This document shows, piece after piece, positions 7,243-16,092 of a stretch of 64,000 bases of DNA. Origin of the DNA: Vicinamibacterales bacterium (GTDB lineage Bacteria > Acidobacteriota > Vicinamibacteria > Vicinamibacterales > 2-12-FULL-66-21); contig DASXLB010000039.1 of NCBI GenBank assembly GCA_036496585.1, forward strand, positions 92,560 to 156,559, read 5' to 3'. The position numbers and the translations under genes are program-made. The notes under the pieces were generated by a model that made no database searches, was not told where the DNA came from, and was given only the letters and a program-made list of their open reading frames with translations. Within the stretch, counting starts at the first letter, position 1. Every line of letters begins with the position of its first letter.

Positions 7243-8418
7243 ATGACCTTCGGCCGCGCCATGCTGGATCACTGGCTCCTCGACCCCGCCCACACGTATC
7301 TCAACCACGGTACCGTCGGTGCCCCTCCGCGCAGGGTGCTCGAGAAACAACAGGCCCTGCGCGACGAGCTCGAGCGCCATCCGTCGCGCTTCCTGCTCCG
7401 TGAACTGCAGGCGGAGATGCCGATGCCGTGGCGATCGCAGTCGCGGCTCCGCGAGGCGATCGGCGGCGTCGCCGGGTTTCTGCACGTCCGGCCGGACGAC
7501 CTCGTGTTCGTCCCCAACGTCACCTACGGCATCAACGCGGTGATCGGATCGCTGCCGCTCGGGGCCGGCGACGAGATGGTCGTCACGGACCTCGCCTACG
7601 GCGCCGTGAAGACGACGGCCAAGACGTTCTGCGATCGCGCCGGCGCAACCCTGAAGATCGTCCCGATCGAATTCCCCGTCCGCGACGGCGGCGACGTCGT
7701 CGAGGCGATCGTGGCCGCGATCACGCCCCGCACGAAGCTGGTCGTCGTCGATCACGTGACCGCGCAGTCGGCGCTGGTGCTGCCGGTCGCGGCGATTGCG
7801 GCCGAGTGCCGCCGGCGCGGCGTCCCGATCCTCGTCGACGGCGCGCACGCGCCTGGATCGCGGCCGGTCGACATCGCGTCGCTCGGCGCCGACTGGTATG
7901 CCGCCAACCTGCACAAGTGGGCGCACGCGCCGCGCGGCTGCGGCATCCTGTGGGCCGCGCCGGAGCGCCAGGCGCATCTGCACGCGCCGGTCGTCTCGTG
8001 GGGACGCGATCGCGGGTTCCTGCACGAGTTCGAGCATGTCGCCACCAGCGACCCGACGAGCTGCCTCGCGGCCCCGGAAGGCATCGCCTGTCTGACCGAC
8101 TGGGGCTTCGACGCCTGCGTCCGCTACATGCACGACCTCGCTTGGCGGGCGGCTGAGCGGCTGACCGAGCAGTGGGGGACGCCGTTCACGACGCCGCGGG
8201 AGATGGTCGGCGCGATGGTGACGCTACCGCTGCCGGAGGCGCTTGGCAGCACCGACGCCGACGCCGAGAGGCTCCGGCTGGCGCTGCTCGTCGAGGACCG
8301 CATCGAAGTGCAGCTCCACGCCTGGCGCGGCCGTCTGTGGACACGCGTCTCGATGCAGATCTACAACGACCTGGCCGACATCACGCGTCTCGGCGACGCC
8401 GTCGCGCGGCGCAGCTGA
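7243..8418 (+). CDS. class V aminotransferase (isopenicillin-N-epimerase-like)
   Basis: 391 residues of a fold-type I PLP enzyme, aminotransferase class V. N-terminal YLNHGTVGAPPRRVL is the substrate-loop motif of the isopenicillin N epimerase/cysteine-desulfurase-like branch. VTYGINAVIGSLPL holds the phosphate-binding turn, VDGAHAPGSRPVD carries the Asp that contacts the PLP ring nitrogen, and NLHKWAHAPRG carries the Schiff-base Lys near residue 224. Length is normal for the family. The substrate cannot be told: desulfurase, epimerase or C-S lyase activities all occur in this branch. No Fe-S assembly or beta-lactam genes are nearby. It stands alone downstream of tRNA-Gln, with its own -10 at 7230. 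Confidence 0.85.
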   Translation: MTFGRAMLDHWLLDPAHTYLNHGTVGAPPRRVLEKQQALRDELERHPSRFLLRELQAEMPMPWRSQSRLREAIGGVAGFLHVRPDDLVFVPNVTYGINAVIGSLPLGAGDEMVVTDLAYGAVKTTAKTFCDRAGATLKIVPIEFPVRDGGDVVEAIVAAITPRTKLVVVDHVTAQSALVLPVAAIAAECRRRGVPILVDGAHAPGSRPVDIASLGADWYAANLHKWAHAPRGCGILWAAPERQAHLHAPVVSWGRDRGFLHEFEHVATSDPTSCLAAPEGIACLTDWGFDACVRYMHDLAWRAAERLTEQWGTPFTTPREMVGAMVTLPLPEALGSTDADAERLRLALLVEDRIEVQLHAWRGRLWTRVSMQIYNDLADITRLGDAVARRS

Positions 8419-8479
8419 GCACGCCGTCGGACGTCCGAAACGTGTCTGGAGGCGCGCCTCGGCTGGGGCCCGCGGGCAC

Positions 8480-8485
8480 TATGAT
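8480..8485 (+). promoter_or_regulatory. -10 element for a leaderless transcript
   Basis: TATGAT ends 6 nt before GTG 8492, the preferred start of the S1-domain gene, with no Shine-Dalgarno between. It favours GTG 8492 over ATG 8501 or any upstream start. Confidence 0.55.
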
Positions 8486-8491
8486 GATCGG

Positions 8492-9661
8492 GTGAGTGAC
8501 ATGGAAGACGAAGACTTTGCGACGCTGTTTGCCGCCTCCGAGATGCAGACGAAGCGGTTCCAGACCGGCCAGACGATCACCGGCACCATCGTCGCGATCG
8601 GCGCGGCCGAGGCGCTGGTCAACGTCGGCGCGAAAGGCGAGGCCTCGATCGACCGCGGCGAGCTGACCGGCGAAGACGGCACGCTGGCGTTCAAGGTCGG
8701 CGATCGCATCGAAGCGACGGTGATGTCGACGAGCGGCGGCATCACCCTGTCGCGCCGGCTGCAGCGCGGCGCCGCCACGGCGCGCCAGATCGAGGACGCG
8801 TATCGCGCCGGCCTCCCGGTTGAAGGCAAGGTGGAGGCGCAGGTGAAGGGCGGCTACACCGTGACGATCGCCCGGCAGCGGGCGTTCTGCCCGTTCTCGC
8901 AGATCGACACGATCCGGGCGCCGGACCCGGCCGTCCACGAGGGGCGCGTCTATCCCTTCCGCATCACCGAGTACGGCGACGGCGGACGCCGGTTCGTCGT
9001 GTCGCGCCGGGCGCTCCTCCAGGAGGATCAGGCGGTCAAGGCCGCCGCCGTGCGTCAGGGGATTGCGCCCGGCATGACGGTGAAAGGCCGCGTCGCCTCG
9101 GTCCGCGAGTTTGGCGCCTTCGTCGACATCGGCGGCAATGTGCAGGGTCTCCTGCACGTCTCCGAGATGTCGTGGACGCGCGTCGCCGATCCGTCAGCGG
9201 TGGTCAAGCCCGGTGACGAGATCACCGTCCGCGTTCTGCGCGTCGAAGACGACAAGATCGCGCTCGGCCTGAAGCAGTTGACCGAGGATCCGTGGACCGC
9301 CGCCGCGGCGGGATTGCAGATCGGGCAGCTGCTCAACGGCACCGTCGAGAAGGTCGAGAAGTTCGGCGTGTTCGTGGCGGTCGCGCCTGGCGTGTCGGGG
9401 CTCGTGCCCGCCAGCGAAACCGGCCTGCCGAGGGACGCCGATCTGCGCAAGGCCTTCCCGCGCGGCGCGCCTCTGGACGTGATCGTCCTCGAGATCGACG
9501 CCGCCGCCCGGCGGATTCGCCTCAGCAGCAAGGCGGTCGCGGCGGCGCGGGAGGACGCGGAAGTGCGCGACTACGCCGCGCGCGACGCCGCGCCGTCTTC
9601 GTCGATGGGATCGCTCGCGGACCGGCTGCGCAGTGCGCTGAAACGGTCAGACGGGGAATAG
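8492..9661 (+). CDS. S1-domain RNA-binding protein (RpsA-like)
   Basis: About 389 residues from GTG 8492 (VSDMEDEDFATLF). Four OB-fold S1 repeats are visible: about 26-95 (TGQTITGTIVAIG), 108-180 (GLPVEGKVEAQVKGGYTV), 190-265 (GMTVKGRVASVREFGAFVDI ... GLLHVSEMSW) and 278-350 (GQLLNGTVEKVEKFGVFVAV). Repeats 3 and 4 are the most canonical. Ribosomal protein S1 normally has four to six repeats, so this is either a short S1 or an S1-like translation/RNA-decay factor. It is followed after 3 nt by the cysteine-synthase-like gene, which is probably co-transcribed. The C-terminal tail is charged and low-complexity. Confidence 0.85.
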   Translation: MSDMEDEDFATLFAASEMQTKRFQTGQTITGTIVAIGAAEALVNVGAKGEASIDRGELTGEDGTLAFKVGDRIEATVMSTSGGITLSRRLQRGAATARQIEDAYRAGLPVEGKVEAQVKGGYTVTIARQRAFCPFSQIDTIRAPDPAVHEGRVYPFRITEYGDGGRRFVVSRRALLQEDQAVKAAAVRQGIAPGMTVKGRVASVREFGAFVDIGGNVQGLLHVSEMSWTRVADPSAVVKPGDEITVRVLRVEDDKIALGLKQLTEDPWTAAAAGLQIGQLLNGTVEKVEKFGVFVAVAPGVSGLVPASETGLPRDADLRKAFPRGAPLDVIVLEIDAAARRIRLSSKAVAAAREDAEVRDYAARDAAPSSSMGSLADRLRSALKRSDGE

Positions 9662-9664
9662 CCG

Positions 9665-10597
9665 GTGGCCCACATCGCGGCGTCCGTTCTTCAGGCGATC
9701 GGCAACACGCCCCTCGTCAGGCTCACGCGCGTCGTCTCGCCTGGTTCGGCGGACGTACTCGTGAAACTCGAGCTCGCCAATCCGACCGGATCCTACAAGG
9801 ATCGCATGGCGCTCGCGATGGTCGAGGGAGCCGAAGCGCGCGGCGCGCTCCGGCCGGGTATGCGCGTCGTCGAGTTCACGGGGGGCAGCACCGGCTCCTC
9901 GCTCGGCATGGTCTGCGCGGCGAAGGGCTACCCGTTCGTCGTGCTGTCGTCGGACGCGTTCGCGAAGGAAAAGCTTTTGACGATGAAGGCGTTTGGCGCG
10001 GACCTGCGGATGGTGCCGAGCGACGGCGGCAGGGTGACGCCGGCGCTCTTCGAGCGGTTTCGGGCGGAAATCAAGACCCTGGCCGACGAGCCCGGCACGT
10101 TCTGGACGGACCAGTTCCACAACACCGACGCCTTGGACGGCTACGCGCAGATCGGACGCGAACTGCTCGAACAGACCGGCGGCCGCCTCGACGTCTTCTG
10201 CGGTGCCGTCGGCACCGGCGGCATGCTGGCGGGCGTCGCCCGCGCGCTTCGCGGGGCCGGCAGCGGCGCGCGGATTGTCGCGCTCGAGCCTGCCGAGTCG
10301 CCGGCGATGACGGCGGGGCACGGCGGCGCGCACCGGGTCGAGGGGATTGCGACCGGTGCGATCCCGCCGCACCTGACCGGCCATCCGCACGACGAGGCGC
10401 GCGCGATCGGGGAAGCGGAAGCGCGCACCATGGCGCGACGCCTCGCTCGCGAGGAAGGACTGCTCGTCGGCACGTCGAGCGGTCTCAACATTGCCGCCGC
10501 CGTCGCGCTCGCGCGCGAGCTGGGCGAGGGGAAGGTCGTGGCGACCGTCGCGGTCGATACAGGCCTGAAATACCTCGCCGGCGACCTGTTCGCATGA
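9665..10597 (+). CDS. cysteine synthase / CBS-family PLP enzyme
   Basis: 310 residues of the fold-type II PLP family (cysteine synthase CysK/CysM, cystathionine beta-synthase). IGNTPLVRLTR opens the protein, PTGSYKDRMAL carries the PLP Lys (residue 45), GGSTGSSLGMV is the substrate-binding loop, GAVGTGGMLAGVAR the PLP-phosphate loop and VGTSSGLNIAAA the C-terminal Ser-containing motif. These enzymes replace the beta-substituent of O-acetylserine or related substrates. The exact substrate is uncertain because GGSTGSS replaces the more usual TSGNTG of CysK. Start GTG 9665 lies 3 nt after the S1 gene stop, so the two likely share a transcript. Confidence 0.88.
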   Translation: MAHIAASVLQAIGNTPLVRLTRVVSPGSADVLVKLELANPTGSYKDRMALAMVEGAEARGALRPGMRVVEFTGGSTGSSLGMVCAAKGYPFVVLSSDAFAKEKLLTMKAFGADLRMVPSDGGRVTPALFERFRAEIKTLADEPGTFWTDQFHNTDALDGYAQIGRELLEQTGGRLDVFCGAVGTGGMLAGVARALRGAGSGARIVALEPAESPAMTAGHGGAHRVEGIATGAIPPHLTGHPHDEARAIGEAEARTMARRLAREEGLLVGTSSGLNIAAAVALARELGEGKVVATVAVDTGLKYLAGDLFA

Positions 10598-10678
10598 CGA
10601 TCCGGCGGATTGCCCGCCGATGCCGCCTGCCGGCGACCGAACTGGCGTGATCGCAACCGCCGCCGCGAATCGAAGTCG

Positions 10679-11995
10679 TCAAGGCCAGCGTCCGCTACTG
10701 ATCCTTCCTCCCGGCCGGTCGGGCCGGCAGTTGCCGCACGCGCGGCAGGCCTCGCGCACGTCGGGATCGCCGAAGTAGCGCAGGATGGTGGCGCGCAGGC
10801 AGGCGCGAGTGTCGGCATAGTCGACCATTCGGCGCAGCTTCGTGTGCTCGAGCAGCCTGCGCCGAGCGGCTTCCTCCGAATCCGGCGGCCGCCCGCGGCG
10901 ATGGGCAGAGTTGTCGCGCTTCGGGCTGTCGATCAGGAACTCGCGCGTCAGCACGTCGCCGTAGTCCCACAGGAGTGTAGCCGTCGCCTGACGGCCGTCC
11001 CGCCCGGCCCGGCCGATCTCCTGATAGTAGGCCTCGACGGAACCGGGGATCGCATAGTGGACGACCGCATCGACATCGGGACGGTCGATTCCCATGCCGA
11101 ACGCATTGGTCGCGCAGACGACCGGCAGGGAGCCGGAGGCGAAGGCATCCTGCACGCGCGTCCGCTCGGCGTCCTCCAATCCGGCGTGGTAGGCCTCGGC
11201 GGTGACGCCGGCTGCCGCCAGCCGCGCGGCGGCCGACTCCGCCGTCTTGCGCGTGGCCGTGTAGACGATCGCGCGCCGTCCGCGAACGAGCGACGGCAGC
11301 AGCCGGTGCTTGTCCCCCTCGTCCGCCCGCTCGACGCGCAGGAAGATGTTCGGCCGGTCGAAGCCGGCGACGAGCCGCCGCGGCGTCTCGAGACCGAGCA
11401 GCGTGACGATGTCGTCGCGCACTTCCGGCGTCGCGGTCGCGGTGAAGGCCGCCACGGGGGGCCGGCCCGCGGCGCCGTCGCTGCGCCGGCAACGGGCGGC
11501 AGCCGTTCGCAGGCCGCGATAGTCCGGCCGGAAATCGTGCCCCCATTGCGACACGCAGTGCGCCTCGTCGACGACGAACCGCGCCACCGGGACGTCTCCG
11601 ATCAGATCGACGAACAGCGACGAGCCGAACCGTTCCGGCGCGACATAGAGGAGATGCAGCTCGCCGGCGCGCGCCGCCGATACGACGGTGCGCCGTTCGC
11701 CGGTCGTCATCGTCGAGTGCAGCGCGCCCGAGGGAATATCGCGCCGGTTGAGCTCGTCGACCTGATCTTTCATCAGCGAGATCAGCGGCGAGACGACGAT
11801 CGTCGTGCCGGGCAGCATCAGCGCCGGCAGCTGGTAGCACAGCGACTTGCCCGATCCGGTCGGCATGACGGCCATGACGTCGTGCCCGTCGACCACGGCC
11901 TCGACGATCCGCTCCTGCCCATCACGAAACGCGTCGTGGCCGAATCGCGCGCGCAGCGTCGTTCGCACATCGTCCATCACCGCGGTCTTGCCCAT
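10679..11995 (-). CDS. recQ: ATP-dependent DNA helicase RecQ (short form)
   Basis: 438 residues, superfamily 2 helicase. Motif 0/I: FRDGQERIVEA and PTGSGKSLCYQLPA. Motif II: VVDEAHCVSQWGHDFRP, the RecQ-specific DEAH with aromatic loop. Motif V/VI: GMGIDRPDV and YYQEIGRAGRDGR. The zinc-binding Cys cluster is at the C-terminus (CLRATILRYFGD...CRACGNC). The protein stops just after that subdomain, so the winged-helix RQC part and HRDC domain of E. coli RecQ are missing. Short RecQ forms like this are known. It unwinds DNA 3'-5' in recombination and repair. It is transcribed divergently from the methyltransferase at 12101. An internal Met (11977) is an alternative start. Confidence 0.93.
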   Translation of the reverse strand: MGKTAVMDDVRTTLRARFGHDAFRDGQERIVEAVVDGHDVMAVMPTGSGKSLCYQLPALMLPGTTIVVSPLISLMKDQVDELNRRDIPSGALHSTMTTGERRTVVSAARAGELHLLYVAPERFGSSLFVDLIGDVPVARFVVDEAHCVSQWGHDFRPDYRGLRTAAARCRRSDGAAGRPPVAAFTATATPEVRDDIVTLLGLETPRRLVAGFDRPNIFLRVERADEGDKHRLLPSLVRGRRAIVYTATRKTAESAAARLAAAGVTAEAYHAGLEDAERTRVQDAFASGSLPVVCATNAFGMGIDRPDVDAVVHYAIPGSVEAYYQEIGRAGRDGRQATATLLWDYGDVLTREFLIDSPKRDNSAHRRGRPPDSEEAARRRLLEHTKLRRMVDYADTRACLRATILRYFGDPDVREACRACGNCRPDRPGGRISSGRWP

Positions 11996-12088
11996 GCCGA
12001 CGACGATGTCATCGTCGGGACGGCGAATTCAATATCGCAGTTTCTGCTACGCCGCCTGGTCCGCTGGTGGCGGCGGCGGCATCGGGGA

Positions 12089-12094
12089 TAGTCT
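12089..12094 (+). promoter_or_regulatory. -10-like element near a GTG start
   Basis: TAGTCT ends 6 nt before GTG 12101, matching the leaderless pattern seen for several genes in the window. Confidence 0.4.
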
Positions 12095-12100
12095 GCTGGC

Positions 12101-12820
12101 GTGTTCTCTCATGGCTCCAAGAGCCGGCTGACCGAACGCGATCTCGGCCGGTTTCCGGGTGGAACCCTGTTCGAGCGGATCGCCCGCGCGGTGTGCCGCG
12201 CCGGGTGTCTCCCGCGGAAGGAGCTCTACGAGGCGTGGGAAACCGCCCGCCGGGTGCGGCGGGTGTTCCGGGGCGGACGCGTGGTCGACCTTGGCGGCGG
12301 GCATGGGCTCGTGGCCGGCATTCTGCTGATTCTCGATGACACCTCGCCGCACGCGGTCGTAACGGATGTGGCAGTCCCCGCGTCCGCTGCGGCGCTGTGG
12401 GAGGCGCTCGAGCGCGACTGGCCGCGTCTCTCGGGCCGGGTCGAGTTTCTCGCGGTCGACATGACCCGCGTCCCTCTGTTCCCGGCCGACCTGGTCGTCT
12501 CGGTTCATGCGTGCGGCGCGCTGACCGATGCCGTGCTGGCCCGCGCCTCAGCCGTGAAGGCGCGCGTGGCCGTACTGCCGTGCTGCCACGATCGCGCCGG
12601 CTGCGATGCCGGCGGCCTTGAAGGTTGGATGGACGTCGCACTGGCGATCGACGCGACCCGAGCGTTGCGGCTCGAGCAGGCCGGCTACCGCGTGCGGACG
12701 CAAACGATTCCGGCGGCGATTACGCCGAAGAACCGGCTGCTGATCGCGGGGCCCGCCGAAAAAAGTAACGATGTAATTCCTACTGACGTGAAACAAAACG
12801 ACAAATCCGTGCGACACTGA
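12101..12820 (+). CDS. SAM-dependent methyltransferase (Methyltransf_32-like)
   Basis: 239 residues. VVDLGGGHGLVAGILL (about 64-80) is the glycine-rich SAM-binding motif I of class I methyltransferases. VVTDVAVP follows as motif II, and VVSVHACGALTDAVLARA with VAVLPCCHDRAG is characteristic of the Methyltransf_32 group ('HACG.LTD' and 'PCC' signatures), proposed to act on RNA or protein. The N-terminal 60 residues are helical and basic. The C-terminus has a polar tail of about 30 residues. Substrate unknown. It is divergent from recQ and followed by the HTH-GAF gene after 75 bp. Confidence 0.75.
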   Translation: MFSHGSKSRLTERDLGRFPGGTLFERIARAVCRAGCLPRKELYEAWETARRVRRVFRGGRVVDLGGGHGLVAGILLILDDTSPHAVVTDVAVPASAAALWEALERDWPRLSGRVEFLAVDMTRVPLFPADLVVSVHACGALTDAVLARASAVKARVAVLPCCHDRAGCDAGGLEGWMDVALAIDATRALRLEQAGYRVRTQTIPAAITPKNRLLIAGPAEKSNDVIPTDVKQNDKSVRH

Positions 12821-12895
12821 CACACCACGCACGGACGCGGCTCGACGGTCGGAACCGGTGTTGCATGGGTGCGTGCCGACTACCTTTTGCTGCTG

Positions 12896-13942
12896 ATGCG
12901 TGATTCGTTTGGCGCGCGCCTGCGCCTGCACCGTGAACAGAAGCACGTCTCCCTCGGCGAGGTAGCCGAGCAGACGAAGATCAAGGCGTCCCTCCTCGAG
13001 GGCCTCGAGCGCGACGACATCTCGCAGTGGCCGGCGGGCATCTTCCGACGCGCCTACGTGCGGGCCTACGCTGCCGCGATCGGCTTCGATCCAGACACCG
13101 CCGTCCGGGAATTCCTTGCGGTCTACACCAATCCGGCCGAGACGGCGGAGCCGCCGCCGCCGGCTCCGAGCGGCCTGCGCGGTCTCTTCGAATCGTTCCG
13201 CCGCCGGCCGTCGATCGCAATACCGGCGTCGGTGTCCGAATCGGCCAGCGCCGCAGCGGGGAAGCGAATCGTCGAGGACCCTCCCACTACGGCCGTCAAG
13301 GAGGCTCCAGCCGAGCCGGTCGAGCCGACCGTGACGGCGCAGGCCGAAGCACCGATGGTCCCGTCCTCGGAGTCCCCTGCGGCCCGGCCCGGTCCACGGG
13401 CTGTGGACGCCCCGGTCCGTGCACCCGACGCTGGCCTGAAGGCGGCCGACCTGCTGGCCGCCGCGAGGGTGTGTACCGAGCTAGGCCGGGTCGAAGACGC
13501 GGGGCAGATCGTTCCGCTCCTTGGTGAAGCGGCCAAGGTGCTGCGGGCCCGCGGTCTCATCGTGTGGGTCTGGGACAGTGCCGGCGAGGAGTTGAAACCG
13601 GCGCTGGTGCACGGGTACTCCGGGAAGGTACGCGCGCGGCTGCGCGGCGTGAGCGCGAGCGCCGACAACCTGACGGCGGCGGCGTATCGCGCCGCGGCGC
13701 CGCTCGGCCGGAGCGGCGCGCTCGCGGTGCCGCTCCTGGCGGCGTCGGGATGCGCGGGCGTACTCGCCATCGAAGTAGACAATGGCCGCGAACAGGAAAC
13801 CGACGTCCGCGCGCTGGCGACCTTCTTCGCCGCGATGCTGACGCAGTTCGTGGCCAGCCCCGCTGCCGAGGCGCGCGAGGTCGACCCGCCCGAGGCTCCT
13901 GGCACGCCGGTGCCCGCCGTCTCCGCCGTTCAGCCCCGCTAG
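12896..13942 (+). CDS. RodZ-type HTH protein with C-terminal GAF-like domain
   Basis: About 348 residues from ATG 12896 (MRDSFGARLRLHREQKHVSL). A TACCTT hexamer ends 9 nt upstream. The alternative GTG 12869 adds nine residues. Residues 1-80 are an HTH_25/RodZ-type helix-turn-helix (SLGEVAEQTKIKASLLEGLE, FRRAYVRAYAAAIG). A long Pro/Ala/Glu-rich linker covers about 90-185. Residues about 190-335 look like a GAF sensor domain (LTAAAYRAAAPLGRSGALAVPLL, GCAGVLAIEVDN). No transmembrane segment is present, unlike true RodZ. A cytoplasmic ligand-responsive regulator is likely. Confidence 0.75.
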   Translation: MRDSFGARLRLHREQKHVSLGEVAEQTKIKASLLEGLERDDISQWPAGIFRRAYVRAYAAAIGFDPDTAVREFLAVYTNPAETAEPPPPAPSGLRGLFESFRRRPSIAIPASVSESASAAAGKRIVEDPPTTAVKEAPAEPVEPTVTAQAEAPMVPSSESPAARPGPRAVDAPVRAPDAGLKAADLLAAARVCTELGRVEDAGQIVPLLGEAAKVLRARGLIVWVWDSAGEELKPALVHGYSGKVRARLRGVSASADNLTAAAYRAAAPLGRSGALAVPLLAASGCAGVLAIEVDNGREQETDVRALATFFAAMLTQFVASPAAEAREVDPPEAPGTPVPAVSAVQPR

Positions 13943-14011
13943 GCCCGTCTCTTCCCCTTGTCATTCCAGCCGGCCGGCCGCAGGTCCGGTGGCGCCGATG
14001 CGCATTCAGGG

Positions 14012-14017
14012 TAGGAT
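14012..14017 (+). promoter_or_regulatory. -10 element close to start codon
   Basis: TAGGAT ends 9 nt before ATG 14027 with no Shine-Dalgarno between. The transcript is probably leaderless or nearly so. Confidence 0.45.
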
Positions 14018-14026
14018 TCGCCCCCG

Positions 14027-15208
14027 ATGAACGATCAGCCTGGGCGGCGCCGCGTCGAATCGGTCGACCTGTTGCGCGGAACCGTGATGGTGCTGATGGT
14101 CCTCGATCACGTCCGCGATTTCTTCGGCGGGACAGCTATCAGCCCGACCAATCTGGCGACCACGACGGTGCCGCTGTTCCTGACGCGCTGGATCACGCAC
14201 ATCTGCGCACCGACCTTCTTCCTGCTGACCGGCACCAGCGCCTATCTTGTCAGCCGGCGCCGGCCTGGCCGCGAGCTGTCCCGATTTCTCCTGACGCGCG
14301 GCCTCTGGCTCGTTTTCCTCGACGCGGTGCTCGTCCGCTGTTTCGCGTTTCAATTCAACGTCGACTATCACGTCACCGTGCTCAACGTCCTCTGGGCGCT
14401 GGGGTGGTCGATGGTGGCGCTCTCGGCGCTCGTGGCGTTGCCCGTTCCGGCCGTGCTGTGGATCGGCGTCGTGATGATCGCCACGCACAACCTGCTCGAT
14501 CCGATCCGCCCCGCGGCGTTCGGATCGCTGGCGCCGCTCTGGACCGTGCTGCACGTCCAGGGCTTTCTCGTGAACCGCTCAGGCTTCGTCGTGCTGCTGG
14601 CCTACCCGTTGATTCCGTGGATCGGCGTCACGGCGGTGGGCTACGCGCTCGGGCCGATCTTCGCGTGGCCGTCGGAGCGGCGCCGCCGCCTGCTCTGGAC
14701 GACCGGCCTGGCGCTGACGGTGGCCTTCGTCGCCCTGCGCTGGTTGGACGTCTACGGCGATCCGGTCCGCTGGTCCGTTCAGCATTCGAGCGCGATGACC
14801 GTCGTGTCGTTTCTCAACACGACGAAATATCCGCCGTCACTGCTGTTCCTGCTGATGACGATCGGGCCGGCACTGCTGCTCTGGTCTGCCTTCGAGCGCC
14901 TGGCGGCCGGCGCGCTGGCGCCCCTCCGCACCATCGGCGGCGTCCCGCTTTTCTACTTCGTCGTCCATCTCTTCGCGATCCACGCGCTCGCCGTTGCCAT
15001 CTGCGCGCTGCGCTACGGCGGCGTGCACTGGATGTTCGAGTCGCCGGATCTCGGGCATTTCCCGATCAGCGAGCCGCCTGGCTGGGCGCTGGGCCTGCCG
15101 CTCGTCTACACGATCTGGATCGCAATCGTTGCGCTGCTCTACCTGCCATGCCGCTGGTATGCGGGCGTCAAGGCGCGGAGCACCCGTGCCTGGCTCAGCT
15201 ATTTCTGA
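14027..15208 (+). CDS. membrane acyltransferase (DUF1624 / HGSNAT-like)
   Basis: 393 residues, polytopic. VESVDLLRGTVMVLMVLDHVRDFF at the N-terminus carries the Asp-Leu-Leu-Arg-Gly and Asp-His of the DUF1624/heparan-alpha-glucosaminide-N-acetyltransferase family. These transmembrane acyltransferases move acetyl groups across the membrane to sugars. About ten hydrophobic segments follow (APTFFLLTGTSAYL, GWSMVALSALVALPVPAVLW, ALLLWSAFERLA, GVPLFYFVVHLFAIHALAVA). The acceptor sugar is unknown. The 3' end overlaps that of the convergent small secreted protein gene by 10 bp. Not in an operon with glycan biosynthesis genes. Confidence 0.85.
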   Translation: MNDQPGRRRVESVDLLRGTVMVLMVLDHVRDFFGGTAISPTNLATTTVPLFLTRWITHICAPTFFLLTGTSAYLVSRRRPGRELSRFLLTRGLWLVFLDAVLVRCFAFQFNVDYHVTVLNVLWALGWSMVALSALVALPVPAVLWIGVVMIATHNLLDPIRPAAFGSLAPLWTVLHVQGFLVNRSGFVVLLAYPLIPWIGVTAVGYALGPIFAWPSERRRRLLWTTGLALTVAFVALRWLDVYGDPVRWSVQHSSAMTVVSFLNTTKYPPSLLFLLMTIGPALLLWSAFERLAAGALAPLRTIGGVPLFYFVVHLFAIHALAVAICALRYGGVHWMFESPDLGHFPISEPPGWALGLPLVYTIWIAIVALLYLPCRWYAGVKARSTRAWLSYF

Positions 15209-15669
15209 GCCGCGAGCCGTGCCGCCGCGGCCTTCATCGCCGTTTGCAGTGCGGAGCCGAGGGCGGCGGTCTTCTGTGTGTTGTCGATCGCCTTGGCTTC
15301 GACGAACGTCAGTCCCGAGTAGACGCCGACAATCGCGGCATGATCCTTGGCGGTGTCGATCGTTCCGACATAGGCCGGCGTTGCCCAGCCCGCGGCGTCC
15401 TGTCCGGCCACCACGCGCTTCTTGCCTTCCCACAGTCCTTTCGCCGCGTCGGCCGAGGCCACCTTCACCAGGAGCACGGTGACGATCCTCTCGCCGTTCT
15501 GGAACATGCACGTGGATCCGGTCCCCGTGCTCGTGACGGTAAGCGGCTTCGAGCTGCCGACGAGCATTGCGATCTCCTGGGTCGTGAGCACGTAGCAGGC
15601 GGGAGCCGGCGGCGGGGACTGTACGAACAGCGGCGCGAGGGACGCGGCGATCAAGGACAGCGTCAGCAT
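15199..15669 (-). CDS. small secreted protein of unknown function
   Basis: 156 residues. Signal peptide MLTLSLIAASLAPLFVQS, then a mature domain with two cysteines (PACYVLT and STCMFQN), possibly a disulfide, a GTGSTCMF turn and helical C-terminal half ending in Ala-rich sequence. The spacing (CYVLTTQEIAML ... GSTCMFQNGERIVTVLLVK) recalls small periplasmic proteins annotated only as hypothetical. TAAGAT ends 5 nt before the ATG, the leaderless pattern. Function unknown. Confidence 0.7.
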   Translation of the reverse strand: MLTLSLIAASLAPLFVQSPPPAPACYVLTTQEIAMLVGSSKPLTVTSTGTGSTCMFQNGERIVTVLLVKVASADAAKGLWEGKKRVVAGQDAAGWATPAYVGTIDTAKDHAAIVGVYSGLTFVEAKAIDNTQKTAALGSALQTAMKAAAARLAAQK

Positions 15670-15674
15670 GCCTC

Positions 15675-15680
15675 ATCTTA
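15675..15680 (-). promoter_or_regulatory. -10 element for a leaderless transcript
   Basis: TAAGAT on the minus strand ends 5 nt upstream of ATG 15669. The intervening GAGGC is too close to the ATG to act as a Shine-Dalgarno. Confidence 0.4.
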
Positions 15681-15705
15681 CCGGAGCCCCTGCAGCCCCG
15701 GTTTA

Positions 15706-16092
15706 TCAGCGGCGGACGGTGCGGTCCATGAGGTGCTCGAGGCAGGCGGCGGGATCGCTGGTGCGGCCGGTGTGAACCGCCGACGGCTGGATGATCGTGC
15801 TGCGCGGCGCGACGAGCCAGCGGAAACGGTTGCGCGCCGGCAGGAGCCCGATCGGGCCGGCCTCGGGACCGCCGCGGCAGACCGCGGGAATGACGTCGAG
15901 GTTGGCGCGCAGCGTCGCCAGATCGAGCGCCGGATCGAGCGCGCGCAGGACCGCTTCGTCGATCTCGATGCGGGCGTCGAGAAAGTCGGTGTCGGCGCAC
16001 GACAGGATGACGCCGACGTTGATCTGCTCGCCACGATCGATGCGCGGTACGACGCGGACGATCGCGTAGTCGTAGGTGTAGTCAGCGGGCAC
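15706..16092 (-). CDS. DUF3037 protein
   Basis: About 128 residues from GTG 16092, which overlaps the end of the HipA-like gene by 11 nt. The opening YTYDYAIVRVVPRIDRGEQINVGVIL, split by VV-P and followed by ILSCADTDFLDARIE, is the hallmark of DUF3037, a small protein almost always encoded next to the HipA-like kinase family. CRGGPEAGPIG, then FRWLVAPRSTIIQPSAVH and TSDPAACLEHLM complete the family pattern. Biochemical role unknown. The tight coupling implies that it works with the HipA-like protein. Confidence 0.85.
   Translation of the reverse strand: MPADYTYDYAIVRVVPRIDRGEQINVGVILSCADTDFLDARIEIDEAVLRALDPALDLATLRANLDVIPAVCRGGPEAGPIGLLPARNRFRWLVAPRSTIIQPSAVHTGRTSDPAACLEHLMDRTVRR

Noticed and set aside
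7084-8133. Minus-strand frame spanning tRNA-Gln and the aminotransferase
   Set aside because: It would cover an intact tRNA gene and lies opposite a class V aminotransferase with full motifs.
10679-12820. RecQ and methyltransferase as a defence pair
   Set aside because: They are divergent, the methyltransferase belongs to a group without DNA-modification motifs, and no nuclease is adjacent.
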